Shown in pieces: positions 29,476 through 39,497 of a DNA stretch of 64,000 bases. The position numbers and the translations under genes are program-made. The notes under the pieces are model-generated. The model was not told the DNA's origin. It saw only the letters and a program-made list of their open reading frames with translations, and made no database searches. The stretch is taken from positions 62,001-126,000 of the forward strand of contig LR877156.1 of assembly GCA_903995115.1 (NCBI GenBank). The letters are read 5' to 3'. Numbering within the stretch: position 1 is the first letter of the stretch; every line of letters begins with the position of its first letter. This DNA is from Angomonas deanei. Its lineage: Eukaryota; Euglenozoa; Kinetoplastea; Trypanosomatida; Trypanosomatidae.

Positions 29476-32400
29476 TTATTGACTGCCGAACACAGACTTG
29501 AACTGAGCGCCGCCAGTGGTGCCGGACACGCCGGAGAAGCCACCACCACCAGGCGCGGGGCCGAAGGCGCTCTTGGGGACGGGAGAAAACCCGGCAGGAC
29601 CGTTGCCGTTGTTGTTGCCGAACGCGCTGGTGTTGTTTTGACCCGTCGCGAAGGCACCGACGAAGGCGCCAGTATTACCGAAAGCACTGCCGGGAACTGC
29701 GCCAAATGCACTACTCGGATTGCCGGCGGCATTATTGTTGAACCCTGCCGCCGCCCCGTTATTCGTTGGGTTGCCGCCGAACGCACTGGTGAACGCTGCG
29801 CCGCCATTAGCATTGTTGCCATTGTTGTTGTTACCGAATGCACTATTGACATTATTGTTATTGAACCCGTTGCCTGCTGCATTGGCGTTCCCGTTGTTCA
29901 TTGGGTTGCCACCGAACGCACTGGCAAACCCTGTCCCGCCGTTGGCGTTGTTAACGTTGTTCATGGCGCTGCCAGCCGCATTTCCGTTATTGTTATTGTT
30001 ATTAAACCCGTTGCCAGCCGCATTTGTGTTCACGTTATTGACGAATGTGTTGCCGCCGGCGTTCGCGTTGTTGTTCATTGGGTTACCACCAAACGCGCTT
30101 TTGAAGCCCGTCGCGTTGGCATTGTTATTACCGTTATTGAAGGCGTTGTTAGTCGCACCCGCGTTTGCGCCGTTGTTGTTGTTGTTAAATCCGCTACCGG
30201 CCGCACTCGTATTCGCATTCGTGTTGTTGTTAAAGGCGCCGCCCGCCGCGTTCGTGTTTGCATTGTTGGTAGTACTATTAAACCCGCCGCCTGTTGCATT
30301 CGCGTTGCCGTTGTTCATCGGATTACCGCCGAACGCACTTGCGAACCCTGTCCCGCCGTTAGTGTTGTTGTTGGAGGTACCCGCCGCGTTTGCATTGTTG
30401 TTATTATTGTTGAAGACGTTACCCGCTGCATTCGCGTTGTTGTTACCGTTGTTAAAGGCATTGCCGGCCGCATTCGCGTTGTTGTTGTTGGAGGCTCCCG
30501 CCGCGTTTGCATTGCTATTGTTATTGAAGGCGCTACCGGTCGCATTCGTATTCGCGTTATTATTGTTAAAGGCGTTGACTGCTGTGTTCGCGTTGTTGTT
30601 GTTGTTGTTGTTGGAGGTACCCGCCGCGTTTGCATTGTTGTTATTATTGTTGAAGACGTTACCCGCTGCATTCGCGTTGTTGTTACCGTTGTTAAAGGCA
30701 TTGCCGGCCGCATTCGCGTTGTTGTTGTTGGAGGCTCCCGCCGCGTTTGCATTGCTATTGTTATTGAAGGCGCTACCGGTCACATTCGTATTCGCGTTAT
30801 TATTGTTAAAGGCGTTGACTGCTGTGTTCGCGTCGTTGTTGCTGTTGGAGGTACCCGCCGCGTTTGCATTGTTGATATTGTTGTTGAAGACGTTACCCGC
30901 TGCATTCGCGTTGTTGTTACCGTTGTTAAAGACGTTGCCAGCCGCACCCGCGTTTGCGGTATTGTTACCGTTGTTAAAGGCGCTGCCAGTTGCATTCGTA
31001 TTCACGTTGTTGTTGTTGTTGTTGGAGGCGCCCGCCGCGTTTGCATTGTTCGATGGGTTACTGCCGAACGCACTTTTGAACGCGGCTCCGCCGTTGGCGT
31101 TGCTGAAGGCGTTACCTGCCGCATTCGCGCCACTGTTGTTGTTATTGTTGAAGGCGTTGCTGGCCGCGTTCGTATTCGCGTTGTTATTATTATTGCTAAA
31201 GGGATTACCCGCTGCATTCGCGTTTGCATTGTTGTTGCCGAATACACCATTGCCATTATTATTGTTGTTACCGTTGTTGGTGGCGCTGCCAGCCGCGCTC
31301 GTATTATCCCCTTTGTTGATCATTCCAGCGTTGTCACTGTTAGCAGCGTTTCCGGTTTCATCAGCCTTCTTGGCAGAGGGGTCGGTGTTCACATCAGGAT
31401 AGCCCCCACCCACCAGCAGCGCATCCTCCTTCATTTTGTCCTCCTCTCGTGACTGCACCGTGCCGAACGCAGAAAAGGGGGTTTTGCCTTCCTTCCCTTT
31501 TTCGGCACCTTCCGCGTCGTCCGGCTTCTTCTCAGCCTCGTTCGGCTTTGAAATGCCAAAAGCCCCAGCGCCGAAAGCCCCGGGAGCCTTCATAGGGAAA
31601 CCTTGAGCTGGCTTCTTGTCCTCCTTCGCCTCGGCACCTTCCGCGTCGTCCGGCTTCTTCTCGACCTCATTCTCTGGCTTTGAAATGCCAAAGCCCCAGC
31701 GCCGAAAGCCCGGGGCCTTCAAGGGAAACCTTGGCTGGCTTCTTGTCCTCCTTCGTCTCGGCACCTTCCGCGTCGTTTGGCTTTTTTTCCCCCTCATTCG
31801 GCTTTGAAATACCAAAAACCCCAGCGCCGAAAGCCCCGGGAGCCTTCACAGGGAAACCTTGAGCTGGCTTCTTGTCCTCCTTCGCCTCGGCACCTTCCGC
31901 GTCGTCTGGCTTCTTCTCGACCTCATTCGGCTTTGAAATGCCAAAAGCCCCAGCGCCGAAAGCTGCGGGAGCCTTGCTAACAAAACCTTGAGCTGGCTTC
32001 TTGTCCTCCTTCGCCTCGGTACCTTCCGCGTCGTCCGGCTTCTTCTCAGCCTCGTTCGGCTTTGAAATGCCAAAAGCCCCAGCGCCGAAAGCCCCGGGAG
32101 CCTTCATAGGGAAACCTTGAGCTGGCTTCTTGTCCTCCTTCGCCTCGGTACCTTCCGCGTCGTCCGGCTTCTTCTCGACCTCGTTCGGCTTTGAAATACC
32201 AAAAGCCCCAGCGCCGAAAGCCCCGGGAGCCTTCACAGGGAAACCTTGAGCTGGCTTCTTGTCCTCCTTCGTCTCGGTACCTTCCGCGTCGTCCGGCTTC
32301 TTCTCAGCCTCGTTCGGCTTTGAAATACCAAAAGCCCCAGCGCCGAAAGCCCCGGGAGCCTTGCTAACAAAACCTTGAGCTGGCTTCTTGTCCTCCTTCT

Positions 32401-33031
32401 CGCTGTCCGGCTTCTTCTCAGCCTCACTCTCCTTCGGTTTTAACCCACCGAAAGCGGACGTCGTCGGGGCGCTAAAGGCTGGGGCGGAAGGTTTGTCCTT
32501 GTTGTTCTCCTTTGGTTTGGTGTCGTTGAACGTGGGTTTGGAGCTCGTCGTATGCGATGATTCGCTCTTGACGGCGGCAGATTGTGTTTTCCTTTCCTCC
32601 GCCGTAGGGTGATTCTCCAGGTGCAAGTTAGAGGAGTAGAACGTCTCCTGTCGAGGTTGATAGCCAATACAGTAGGACGTCCCTTTCGAGTTCAGCTGAC
32701 GCGGCAGCCGCTCACCAGCCAAAAGTGCGTGTGTTTGCAGCTTCCTGCACAACTGAAGTGTGGCGTCCGTCCCCGCGACGAATCCCCCCACCGTAAACTT
32801 CTCTTCCAGCTGAGACCGTTCCACCGCTGGGGTCGCCAGCGGCTGTGTCAGGTGACGCTCCTTGTACTGCGAGATGTTCGACTCCAGAGATGGCAAAAGA
32901 TGTTGCGAGAGGTGCGACACACTTTTCGCAATGTCCTTCAGTCGTTCCACCTCCCCTTGGAGAGACTCGGAGAGGTGGTGGCAAGCCGTGGCATCGTTGG
33001 AGAGCAGACGGAAGCGCTCACTTAGGGACAT
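29476..33031 (-). CDS. FG-nucleoporin-like repeat protein, frame-broken
   Basis: The N-terminal frame (33031-31667) and C-terminal frame (31815-29476) overlap inside one repeat and form a single gene of about 1186 codons. Residues 1-110 are helical/coiled coil. Next come about nine units of roughly 33-35 residues with GAFGAGAFGISKPNE and EKKPDDAEG..KEDKKPAQGF. Then comes a long Asn/Ala-rich region (NNNANAAGNAFNN) with SAFGGNP motifs, ending in SAFG, KSVFGSQ. FG dipeptides in disordered, repetitive sequence mark channel nucleoporins, which bind transport receptors. In the break unit, around 31690-31740, about five bases are missing compared with neighbouring units. Confidence 0.75.
30130..31300 (-). 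repeat. Asn/Ala codon repeats with 240-bp higher-order period
   Basis: Inside the nucleoporin-like gene, short units encoding Asn runs separated by Ala-Ala-Gly and Phe-Asn recur. On top of this, the sequence from about 30372 repeats almost unchanged from about 30612 (240 bp, 80 residues), and again, less exactly, from about 30846. These are in-frame tandem duplications. Confidence 0.8.
31540..32400 (-). repeat. Tandem ~105-bp units encoding GAFGISKPNE repeats
   Basis: About eight to nine direct repeats, each with the + strand words GGCTTTGAAAT, CCAGCGCCGAAAG and GAGCTGGCTTCTTGTCC. They encode the FG-containing, Lys/Asp/Pro-rich units of the nucleoporin-like protein. The unit around 31680-31745 is shorter by about five bases. 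Confidence 0.85.
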
Positions 33032-33316
33032 CAGACTGGGTGTTGAACAGTTTAGTTTTTAGTTTTTCGGTTGTGATTTAAACTTTAATCTGAGGATTAA
33101 TACGGATAAAAATAATCTATAAATAGGTTAGTAGGTTACCTAATAGTTGTGCTCTACTTGGGGGGAAGGAAAAGGGAAAAGGTGATTTTAAGATTGAAAA
33201 GGAATAAATATTCTTAAAATAATAATAATAAAAGACTCCCTTATCGACCCTGTTCGACTTTACTTTTGCTTATTTCTGTTTTAGAAACAATAAATATCAC
33301 ACAGTCAATCTGAATT

Positions 33317-34204
33317 TCATTTTGCTTTGCTGGCCTTGCCGTAGTCAGCGGGATCATCGACAATGTAGATGTACGCCTCTAAGGCGCGCACCCAGCTGTT
33401 GTAATCCTCTTTATTCTTGCATTGGAATATAAGCCGTCGCTCAACCTTACTCTCCGGCGACTCGAAGAAGATGACGCCGATATCCAGGCTATCCGACGCC
33501 GAACCGGAGTTCACCTTATACGTGGAGACGGACGGTCTTGTGATGAGGCGGGACCGACGGTCCAGGGGGACTATGCCTTTCGGCTTCTTGGGGGCCGCGG
33601 TGTTGTTCGTGTCGTTCCCCTTCTTGGGGCTCTCCTCCTCCTCACTGCTACTCTCCGCCGCCTGGGCACTGCCGCTGGGGTTCTCGGCGTAGTACCGGAT
33701 ACCACCGTTGGCGGTGCTGAGCACAAAGAAACGGGTCTTCCAGTTCTTCCTCGACAGCTTGGATCGTGCAATGGAGAACTTGCGTACCTCCCCTTCCAGG
33801 GTTGGCTTCACGTAGGGGATGTTCGCCTGCCGCTTTTCGTAGCACGCCTCGTGGAACAGCTCCCCCGTCTCGGGGTGCTTGACGAACGTGGTCGCCTCTG
33901 AATCGAGAAAGCGAATGTTGCAGTACTGGCAACGTGGCTGGTTGTTGAACTTGTACTCCAGCACACACCGCTTGTGCAGGGGGCCCTTAATCGTCTCCGC
34001 GCCCTTTTCCTTTCCCATCGTCTTCCCGCAGTTCACGCACTCCCGTTCATCCTCGGTGTCGTTTAGCTGGACCTCGTCCACCCCTTTCTCTACAGCGTCG
34101 TCGTCCCCTTCCGTGGCGGGGACGGCGTCGGGGTCAACAATGTCCGAGTGAGAACTGCCCAGGTGAATATCCTCATCGTGATACAGATCGTCGCGGTTGG
34201 ACAT
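33317..34204 (-). CDS. LIM-like zinc finger plus PH domain protein
   Basis: Protein of 295 residues. After an acidic first 50 residues comes a double zinc-finger pattern: CVNCG...LHKRC, CQYCNIRF...FHEACYE, that is CxxC..HxxC..CxxC..HxxC, as in LIM domains. Residues about 135-285 look like a PH domain (EGEVRKFSIARSKLSRKNWKTRFFVLS ... RLIFQCKNKEDYNSWVRALEAYI), interrupted by an acidic Ser/Glu-rich loop. This suggests an adaptor that binds phosphoinositide membranes and a protein partner, possibly cytoskeletal. The start follows a run of T (A-run on +) within 60 bases. No named orthologue recognised. Confidence 0.75.
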   Translation of the reverse strand: MSNRDDLYHDEDIHLGSSHSDIVDPDAVPATEGDDDAVEKGVDEVQLNDTEDERECVNCGKTMGKEKGAETIKGPLHKRCVLEYKFNNQPRCQYCNIRFLDSEATTFVKHPETGELFHEACYEKRQANIPYVKPTLEGEVRKFSIARSKLSRKNWKTRFFVLSTANGGIRYYAENPSGSAQAAESSSEEEESPKKGNDTNNTAAPKKPKGIVPLDRRSRLITRPSVSTYKVNSGSASDSLDIGVIFFESPESKVERRLIFQCKNKEDYNSWVRALEAYIYIVDDPADYGKASKAK

Positions 34205-34414
34205 ATTTTTTTGTTTTTAAACTTAAATATAGTTGGTTTGTCAAATATTCTTAAAAAAAAAAAAAAGTGTCGAGAAATGTGCATATTCTATTTATTTCAT
34301 TATTCACGGTTACATGGCGATGGGAATAAGAGTAGTCATACCATTCTTCACAGGATAGGAACATTAAGAATAGTACAATTCATATAGTACATCGTAGCAC
34401 CTGGGAGGAACAGG

Positions 34415-35375
34415 TTAGTACGCCGGCGCCCCTTTGGAGGAAGTGGCGTTGAGGAAGCAGCGACTCTTCGCTGGGCGCTGGGGAATGTATTTTGACCGAA
34501 AGAGGGACTGCTGGTGACGACGAGAGATTTGGGTGGGCATCAAATTAGCCCGACGGAGTTCGGTGAGGTCAAAAATGGTATCGGCGTGCCACAACCGCCG
34601 CACCAGGACCCACACCGTGATGAGGAAGATGACCGCCAAGTCTGGGAACACCATCGTCCACGTCCGCGCGATGGAGGCGAAGAGATACGTAATCTGAGAC
34701 GTCTGCCCCACGCAGGGTTGTGAGCCCGACAGCTCATAGCGCGGCTGACAGGTGTCACAGAACGGGGCGGCCCAGTGGCCGTTGGTGTCGTCGCTGTAGC
34801 AGGAGCAGGTGCTGGTGCCGCCTACGGACCCACAGCAGCCGTGACCGTTACACGTGGTGAGGGGAGTGCACTCCGCCGGGGGATCGGTGTACGTCTTGGT
34901 GCAGCCTTTCGTGTTTCCCTCAATGGTAAACAAACGACCTGAGCAGGTGAGGCAGGAGTACACGTAGTCACCGGCGGTGGCCCCCACGGTACACACGCTG
35001 GTCGTCCGGTAGTAGAGGTCCATCGTATCACATAGGTCCTCACTGATAGTCGCGCAGGAGGTGGGACAGACCCCGGTGGTGGGGTAGCAGTAGTCCCCGC
35101 CGGGTAAATCCTCAAACGCCTTGCTCCACGAGCAGGCGTAGGTGCCATTACTGTTGGAGTCGACGCTAATCGTCACCGTCTCCACCCCGTTGCACATGCA
35201 TTCGAAACGGGTGGCGGTCCAGTAGCCGACGCTCACCTCGCCCTCCTCGACCAAAGACACTCTGGCACCAGGAGACGGCGTCATCGAAGAGGATGGGGCA
35301 CTCTCGTGAGCCGCCTAACGCGTCGGCGGTGGCTAATAGTAAGAGGAGGAGTAGTGCACATCGTGAGACGCACAT
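34415..35375 (-). CDS. Type I membrane protein with Cys-rich/EGF-like ectodomain, frame-broken
   Basis: The 5' frame begins at ATG 35375 and encodes a clear signal peptide (MCVSRCALLLLLLLATADA). The body lies one frame away (35284-34415) with no signal peptide of its own; the switch falls within about 35255-35285. The ectodomain has many Cys, with CTPLTTCNGHGCCG...CSCYSDD...FCDTCQPRYEL resembling an EGF or laminin-type module. One TM span follows (MVFPDLAVIFLITVWVLV), then a basic cytoplasmic tail of about 65 residues. Probably a surface or endosomal receptor-like protein. The break is likely an assembly indel, since both halves complete one topology. Confidence 0.65.
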
Positions 35376-35766
35376 GCTAAGCTAATTAAAAAAAAAAAAA
35401 AAACTGAAGAGTGGTCGTATATGGCCGTCTATGGGCCCGCTATTGTATTGGTTGTACCGGACTTAAAAAAGGGGAGGAACGAGAAAATGAGAATGAAGTG
35501 CGAAAAAAAAACAAATGGAGAAACACGAAACAGACTTCATTTGAGTCACTGTCACATTGGGATGATTAGAATCCAGCCAAAAAAAAAAAAAAAAAGTAAG
35601 AGGAGTATAAGGTATGTAACTATTTTTGATGAATAACTATTGTTAATGCTTTTTCATTATTATTCTACAACTATTATTATTTTTTGATCCTTGTTTGTTG
35701 CCCCTGTCTTTTGTTTCATTATATTTTTGAAATTTGTCACGTCAATCTTTTTGTTGTTGTTGTCAC
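35376..35766 (-). other. Spacer between COX15 and EGF-like gene
   Basis: AT-rich with A-runs near 35386-35402 and 35578-35595 (T-runs on the - strand), the likely acceptor tract for the EGF-like gene. A Lys-rich open frame on the + strand is here but has no coding character. Confidence 0.5.
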
Positions 35767-37020
35767 TTAAGCCAAGACCACGCCACGGGAGCCCACGACC
35801 GCACACATGCGGATGAGAGTGGAGAGCAGCAGCAGCGCCCCAAACTGGTGACTAGCGGCGACTGGGATGTCCACCTGAGAAATAACCGTCCACATGCCTA
35901 AGAGGACCTGAAGGATAAGGGCCCCGTTCACGGCATGCAGGGTGCGCATGACCTGCGGCGTCACCTTGCCACGGTGCACGGCGGAGTTCAGGACGGCGAT
36001 GGTGAGGAAGGTGACACCAGCGAGCAGACGGTGGGTGGTCTGGGCGGCGGCGTGGTTCTCGAAGAAGTTGCGCCACCACGGCTCCAGCGCGGTGAGATGA
36101 TCCATTGGGGGAATAATGCCACCCGCCATCAGAGGGAAGCCGTCATTGTACATGAGACCGGCATCCAGGCCCGCCACGAAGGCACCCGACATGGCAGTGA
36201 GGAACATGACCGAGCACGACGCCCGCGACCACAGCTGCACCTTCTTGAACCCAGGGAACTGAGGGCACTTGGGTAGCTTGAGGCCGTAGCCCACCCGCAG
36301 CATCGCGGCGTAGATCAAAAAAGCCAAAAAGAGGTGCGACGCGAGACGGTAGGAGGACACCGTCACCTTCTTGCGCTCCTCAATGAGGCTGTGGTCGAGG
36401 CCGCTGCTGACCATGTACCACCCCATGAAGCCCTGCGCCCCGCCCAGGGAGAGAATACCCCAGAGGCTCAGCAGGAGCGGTCGGTTACCAGCGAACCGTC
36501 CCTTGTACATGTAATACAGCAGCGGCACGCCGAAGACGACGCCCACACTTCTCGCTAACACACGATGGGCCCACTCCCAGAAGAAGATAAACTTGAACTC
36601 CGTCAGTGTCATATCAGACCGCTGCTGGTGCTCGGGGAAGCGCTTGTAGTTGTTGAACTCATCCTCCCACTCCTTCTGGTTCAGCGGAGGGCGGATACCC
36701 CGCAGCGGCTTCCACTCCACGATGGACAGACCACTGTCGGTCAGGCGGGTGACACCGCCGAACCAGACCACGCCCGCCACTACCGCCGCGCACACATAGA
36801 GCCAGTTCGCGACGCTCGCATTGGTGGCGGGGATGGGTTCACCGGCTTGGAATATTTTAGGGGCCGCCACCGTCGTCGAGGTCAGACGTCGGCTGGTGAA
36901 GAGCGGGGACGAGCGAGCCCACTGGGTGGTCGGGAAACATTTCTTAAAAAATGTATTCCGCGTGGAGGCCGGTAACACAGTCTGGGAGAAAACTCTCTTT
37001 TGTATCGTAAAACGAATCAT
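35767..37020 (-). CDS. COX15: Heme A synthase COX15, mitochondrial
   Basis: Converts heme O to heme A for cytochrome c oxidase in the mitochondrial inner membrane. The 417-residue protein begins with a basic presequence (MIRFTIQKRVFSQTVLP...ARSSPLFTSRRL). The family signature VWFGGVTRLTDSGLSIVEWKP is at about residues 80-105. Conserved histidines lie in FFWEWAHRVLAR, ASHLFLAF, AQTTHRLLAG and AASHQFGALL, the heme ligand positions in the two four-helix halves. About eight TM helices are visible. A start at 37050 would need GTG, so ATG 37020 is preferred. Splice acceptor candidate: CTTAG complement near 37052. Confidence 0.93.
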   Translation of the reverse strand: MIRFTIQKRVFSQTVLPASTRNTFFKKCFPTTQWARSSPLFTSRRLTSTTVAAPKIFQAGEPIPATNASVANWLYVCAAVVAGVVWFGGVTRLTDSGLSIVEWKPLRGIRPPLNQKEWEDEFNNYKRFPEHQQRSDMTLTEFKFIFFWEWAHRVLARSVGVVFGVPLLYYMYKGRFAGNRPLLLSLWGILSLGGAQGFMGWYMVSSGLDHSLIEERKKVTVSSYRLASHLFLAFLIYAAMLRVGYGLKLPKCPQFPGFKKVQLWSRASCSVMFLTAMSGAFVAGLDAGLMYNDGFPLMAGGIIPPMDHLTALEPWWRNFFENHAAAQTTHRLLAGVTFLTIAVLNSAVHRGKVTPQVMRTLHAVNGALILQVLLGMWTVISQVDIPVAASHQFGALLLLSTLIRMCAVVGSRGVVLA

Positions 37021-37604
37021 TTTGATGTAATGATTTAATATATATCGCACCCTAAGAATGGTGATTTGCTGTTTTATTTAGTGTTGAACTAAAGGATGAC
37101 TATCATTTTTATTGAAAAGGTAAGAGAAAATCGTATTGCGATGAACGTCATGTGAAGCTAAACGACGATTCCCTTTTACATCACAAAAGACAGAAAATAA
37201 TGTTTAGTTAATAAAAAAAAAAAACACAAAACGGAATATTATTTACGGAAGTATAGACATATTTAAACACAAATGATATTTTAAAAACAAAATGGTCTCA
37301 TTTTTTTTTTTTTAACTCTCAAAATAAATAAAAAGAAAGTGCGCCAAGACTACTAAAAAAAGTAGCATAATCTTACATTTTTTTTTTTTAACGAGCATCA
37401 GCATCTTTTTTTTTTTCTGTTATTATTTTCTCCAGCCACCACCGTCAGAAGGGAACTTCCCCTTTTTTTTATTATTATCTACTGTATAACTGAACTCCAA
37501 ACCACAACACAAAAAAACAAACAAAAAAGCTGGAAAAATCTGGACGAAAAAAGAAAAGAAAGAGCTGAATAACGTTATGCGTGCGCGCTCTTTCTTCTTG
37601 TACA
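37021..37604 (-). other. Long spacer between PP4 and COX15 genes
   Basis: About 580 bases, AT-rich with many A/T homopolymers (37205-37225, 37300-37315, 37375-37395, 37405-37420, 37460-37470). It would hold the PP4 3' UTR and the COX15 acceptor region. I see no gene or RNA gene. Confidence 0.55.
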
Positions 37605-38535
37605 TTAGAGAAAGTACTCTGGAGGAGGGTGTTTCGCTAGGTGCCCGCGAGACTCTACCGGGGCCGCACCGAAGAGGACTACGTTCCGTGACATGCCAGG
37701 GGCGTCCCCCACCTCGAGGATGGAGGCGACATTACCGCAGCGGTAGCAGTAGTTGGGGGCCGACCAGACCGTGCAGCAGTTGTCGTCAAACATGGACTTG
37801 TACCCCTCCATGACGAGCTGGTGGGCCCTGGCGATGAGGGTGAGGCCGTTGAGGGCGTTGAACTGCTTGCTGGGGGCTGCCCCGAAGACAAACCCCGCGC
37901 CACGCTGCGAGTTGGCCCAGCCGTCCACGTCCGCGTCCGGGTCACTCCAGAGGAGGTCGCTCATGGGTCCCTCGTGGGGCACCTCCTGCTTGCGGTCCAG
38001 CATCTTGATCTCCTCCACCTGCATCAGCTGGGGGCTGAGGCCGCCGTGGACACAGAAGACGTCCTCGTCTACAATGGCACTGAGGGGCATGTAGTCAAAG
38101 AGCTCCGTGCAGAGGCGCCACACGTTCGCGGTGCCGTACTTGCGGTAGCACTCATCGTAAAACCCATACACCTGCGTAATCTGCCGCGACTCGTGGTTGC
38201 CGCGGAGGAGCGTGATGCGGTCGGGGTAGCGGGCCTTGAGGAGTAGCAGTAAGAGTAACGTCTCAATGCTGTGATACCCTCGGTCCACGTAGTCGCCCAT
38301 GAACACATAACTGGTCTCCGGCGCTCGCCCTCCCTTTCTCGAATAGCTCTAGTAGATCGTAAAACTGGCCATGGACGTCCCCGCAGAGGGTGACGGGTGC
38401 GTACACCACCTCCACGTTCCCCTCCTCTAACATTAGGTCCTTCACCCGGTCGCACAGACTAGCCACCTGCTGCTCCGTGATCAGCTCTCCTTTGTAGAGT
38501 GATTCTAGTTGGGCATTGAGATCCGAGTTAGACAT
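37605..38535 (-). CDS. PPP4C: PP4-type serine/threonine phosphatase catalytic subunit, frame-broken
   Basis: Metal-dependent protein phosphatase of the PP2A/PP4/PP6 group. N-terminal frame (from ATG 38535) has [18 protein letters not shown]; the other frame (from about 38330) continues [40 protein letters not shown] and the typical PEYFL end. The N-terminus ([14 protein letters not shown]) and [33 protein letters not shown] fit PP4 better than PP2A or PP6. Dropping one base in the GGGAGGG stretch near 38331 gives [10 protein letters not shown], aligning exactly with PP4's VGGDVPETNY, so an inserted base in the assembly is likely. The terminal tyrosine and leucine that PP2A-type enzymes have methylated are present. 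Confidence 0.85.
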
Positions 38536-38744
38536 TTTTATGCTGATGATAAATGACTAGCAGAGATTTCAACAAAAAAAAAAATTCTATGAAACTAAGC
38601 AGAAAGAGAAGTGTCACAACCGCGGTACAAGAACAAGAAAGTGATGAACACAACAAAAAGATTCAAAAGTGAGATGTCACTTTTATTGTATACAGTTAAA
38701 CCAAACAATAGCATAATGGGTATAATATAGAGGAGATAGTGTCA

Positions 38745-39233
38745 TTACTCCTTGGACATGGGCTCAAACCGCAGAGACGTGTCGTTCACACAATGGCGCT
38801 CATTGGGCGGCGGGTTGTGGAACCCTTCTCCCCGGAACACATGACCCAGGTGGCCGTTGCAGGCGTTGCACAGGATCTCTGACCGGTGTCCGTCCGCGTC
38901 TTGCTCCTCCCGGACCGCCTTGGGCACACAGTCCCAGAACCCCGGCCAGCCACAGCCGCAGTCAAACTTCATCTTGGACGTATACAACAGCTCCCCGCAG
39001 GCGGCACAGTAGTAGAGACCGTCCGCGAAACACTTATCGAGCGGACCGTGTCGTGCGTCAGTGCCCTTTTGACGGAGAATGTAAAAGGCATGCGGGGAGA
39101 GCAGTTTCTTCCACTCGGCATCGCCCACATCCTTGACGCCATTCTTTTCCTTGACAGAGGCACAATTCGTAGTCATGAGTCGACGGTTGGGGAATAGTAC
39201 TCGAAGGGGGTTGAAGTGCAGAGCTCTACGCAT
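38745..39233 (-). CDS. msrB: Methionine-R-sulfoxide reductase (MsrB)
   Basis: Repairs methionine-R-sulfoxide in proteins. It has 162 residues with a probable mitochondrial presequence (MRRALHFNPLRVLFPNRRLM). Zinc-binding CxxC pairs are CAAC and CNAC. Family blocks: EWKKLLSPHAFYILRQKGTDARHGPL, YYCAACGELLYTSKMKFDCGCGWPGF, GHLGHVF, and ERHCVNDTSLRFEP, in which Cys148 is the catalytic residue. A Cys in FDCGCGWP could be a resolving residue. Length and order are normal for the family. Downstream spacers are AT-rich. Confidence 0.92.
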   Translation of the reverse strand: MRRALHFNPLRVLFPNRRLMTTNCASVKEKNGVKDVGDAEWKKLLSPHAFYILRQKGTDARHGPLDKCFADGLYYCAACGELLYTSKMKFDCGCGWPGFWDCVPKAVREEQDADGHRSEILCNACNGHLGHVFRGEGFHNPPPNERHCVNDTSLRFEPMSKE

Positions 39234-39497
39234 AAGTCTTAAAAAAAAAGGGGGAGAGAAACGTCAGTGGTTGTCATTAGAAAAGGGAAAAGGGGAAAAC
39301 GGTACTCGCATTGTAGCGGCCTTGCCGTGGTCACTATGAAGAAATTTAAAAAAAAAAAAAGCGAAAGGAAATTACTTATTTATTATCACTGTTACGGTGA
39401 TCTTTATGTATGTTCGAAGTTCTATGAATGATATTCTTCTATGGTTGAAAAAAAAAAAAAGGTGAATTGGCGATTTTCTCACTTTACTGGATGTTGC

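Noticed and set aside
29479-31452. Long + strand open frames opposite the Asn/Ala repeats (also 29720-31402)
   Set aside because: Repetitive Val/Ile/Arg or Leu/Ala/Pro composition is the complement of Asn/Ala codons; no independent coding sign.
35421-35636. Lys-rich + strand open frame in the spacer
   Set aside because: Opposite strand to the block, made of A-runs, no domain.
37605-38535. Cis-introns as the cause of frame changes
   Set aside because: The breaks involve one to a few bases with no room for an intron, and kinetoplastids have very few cis-introns.
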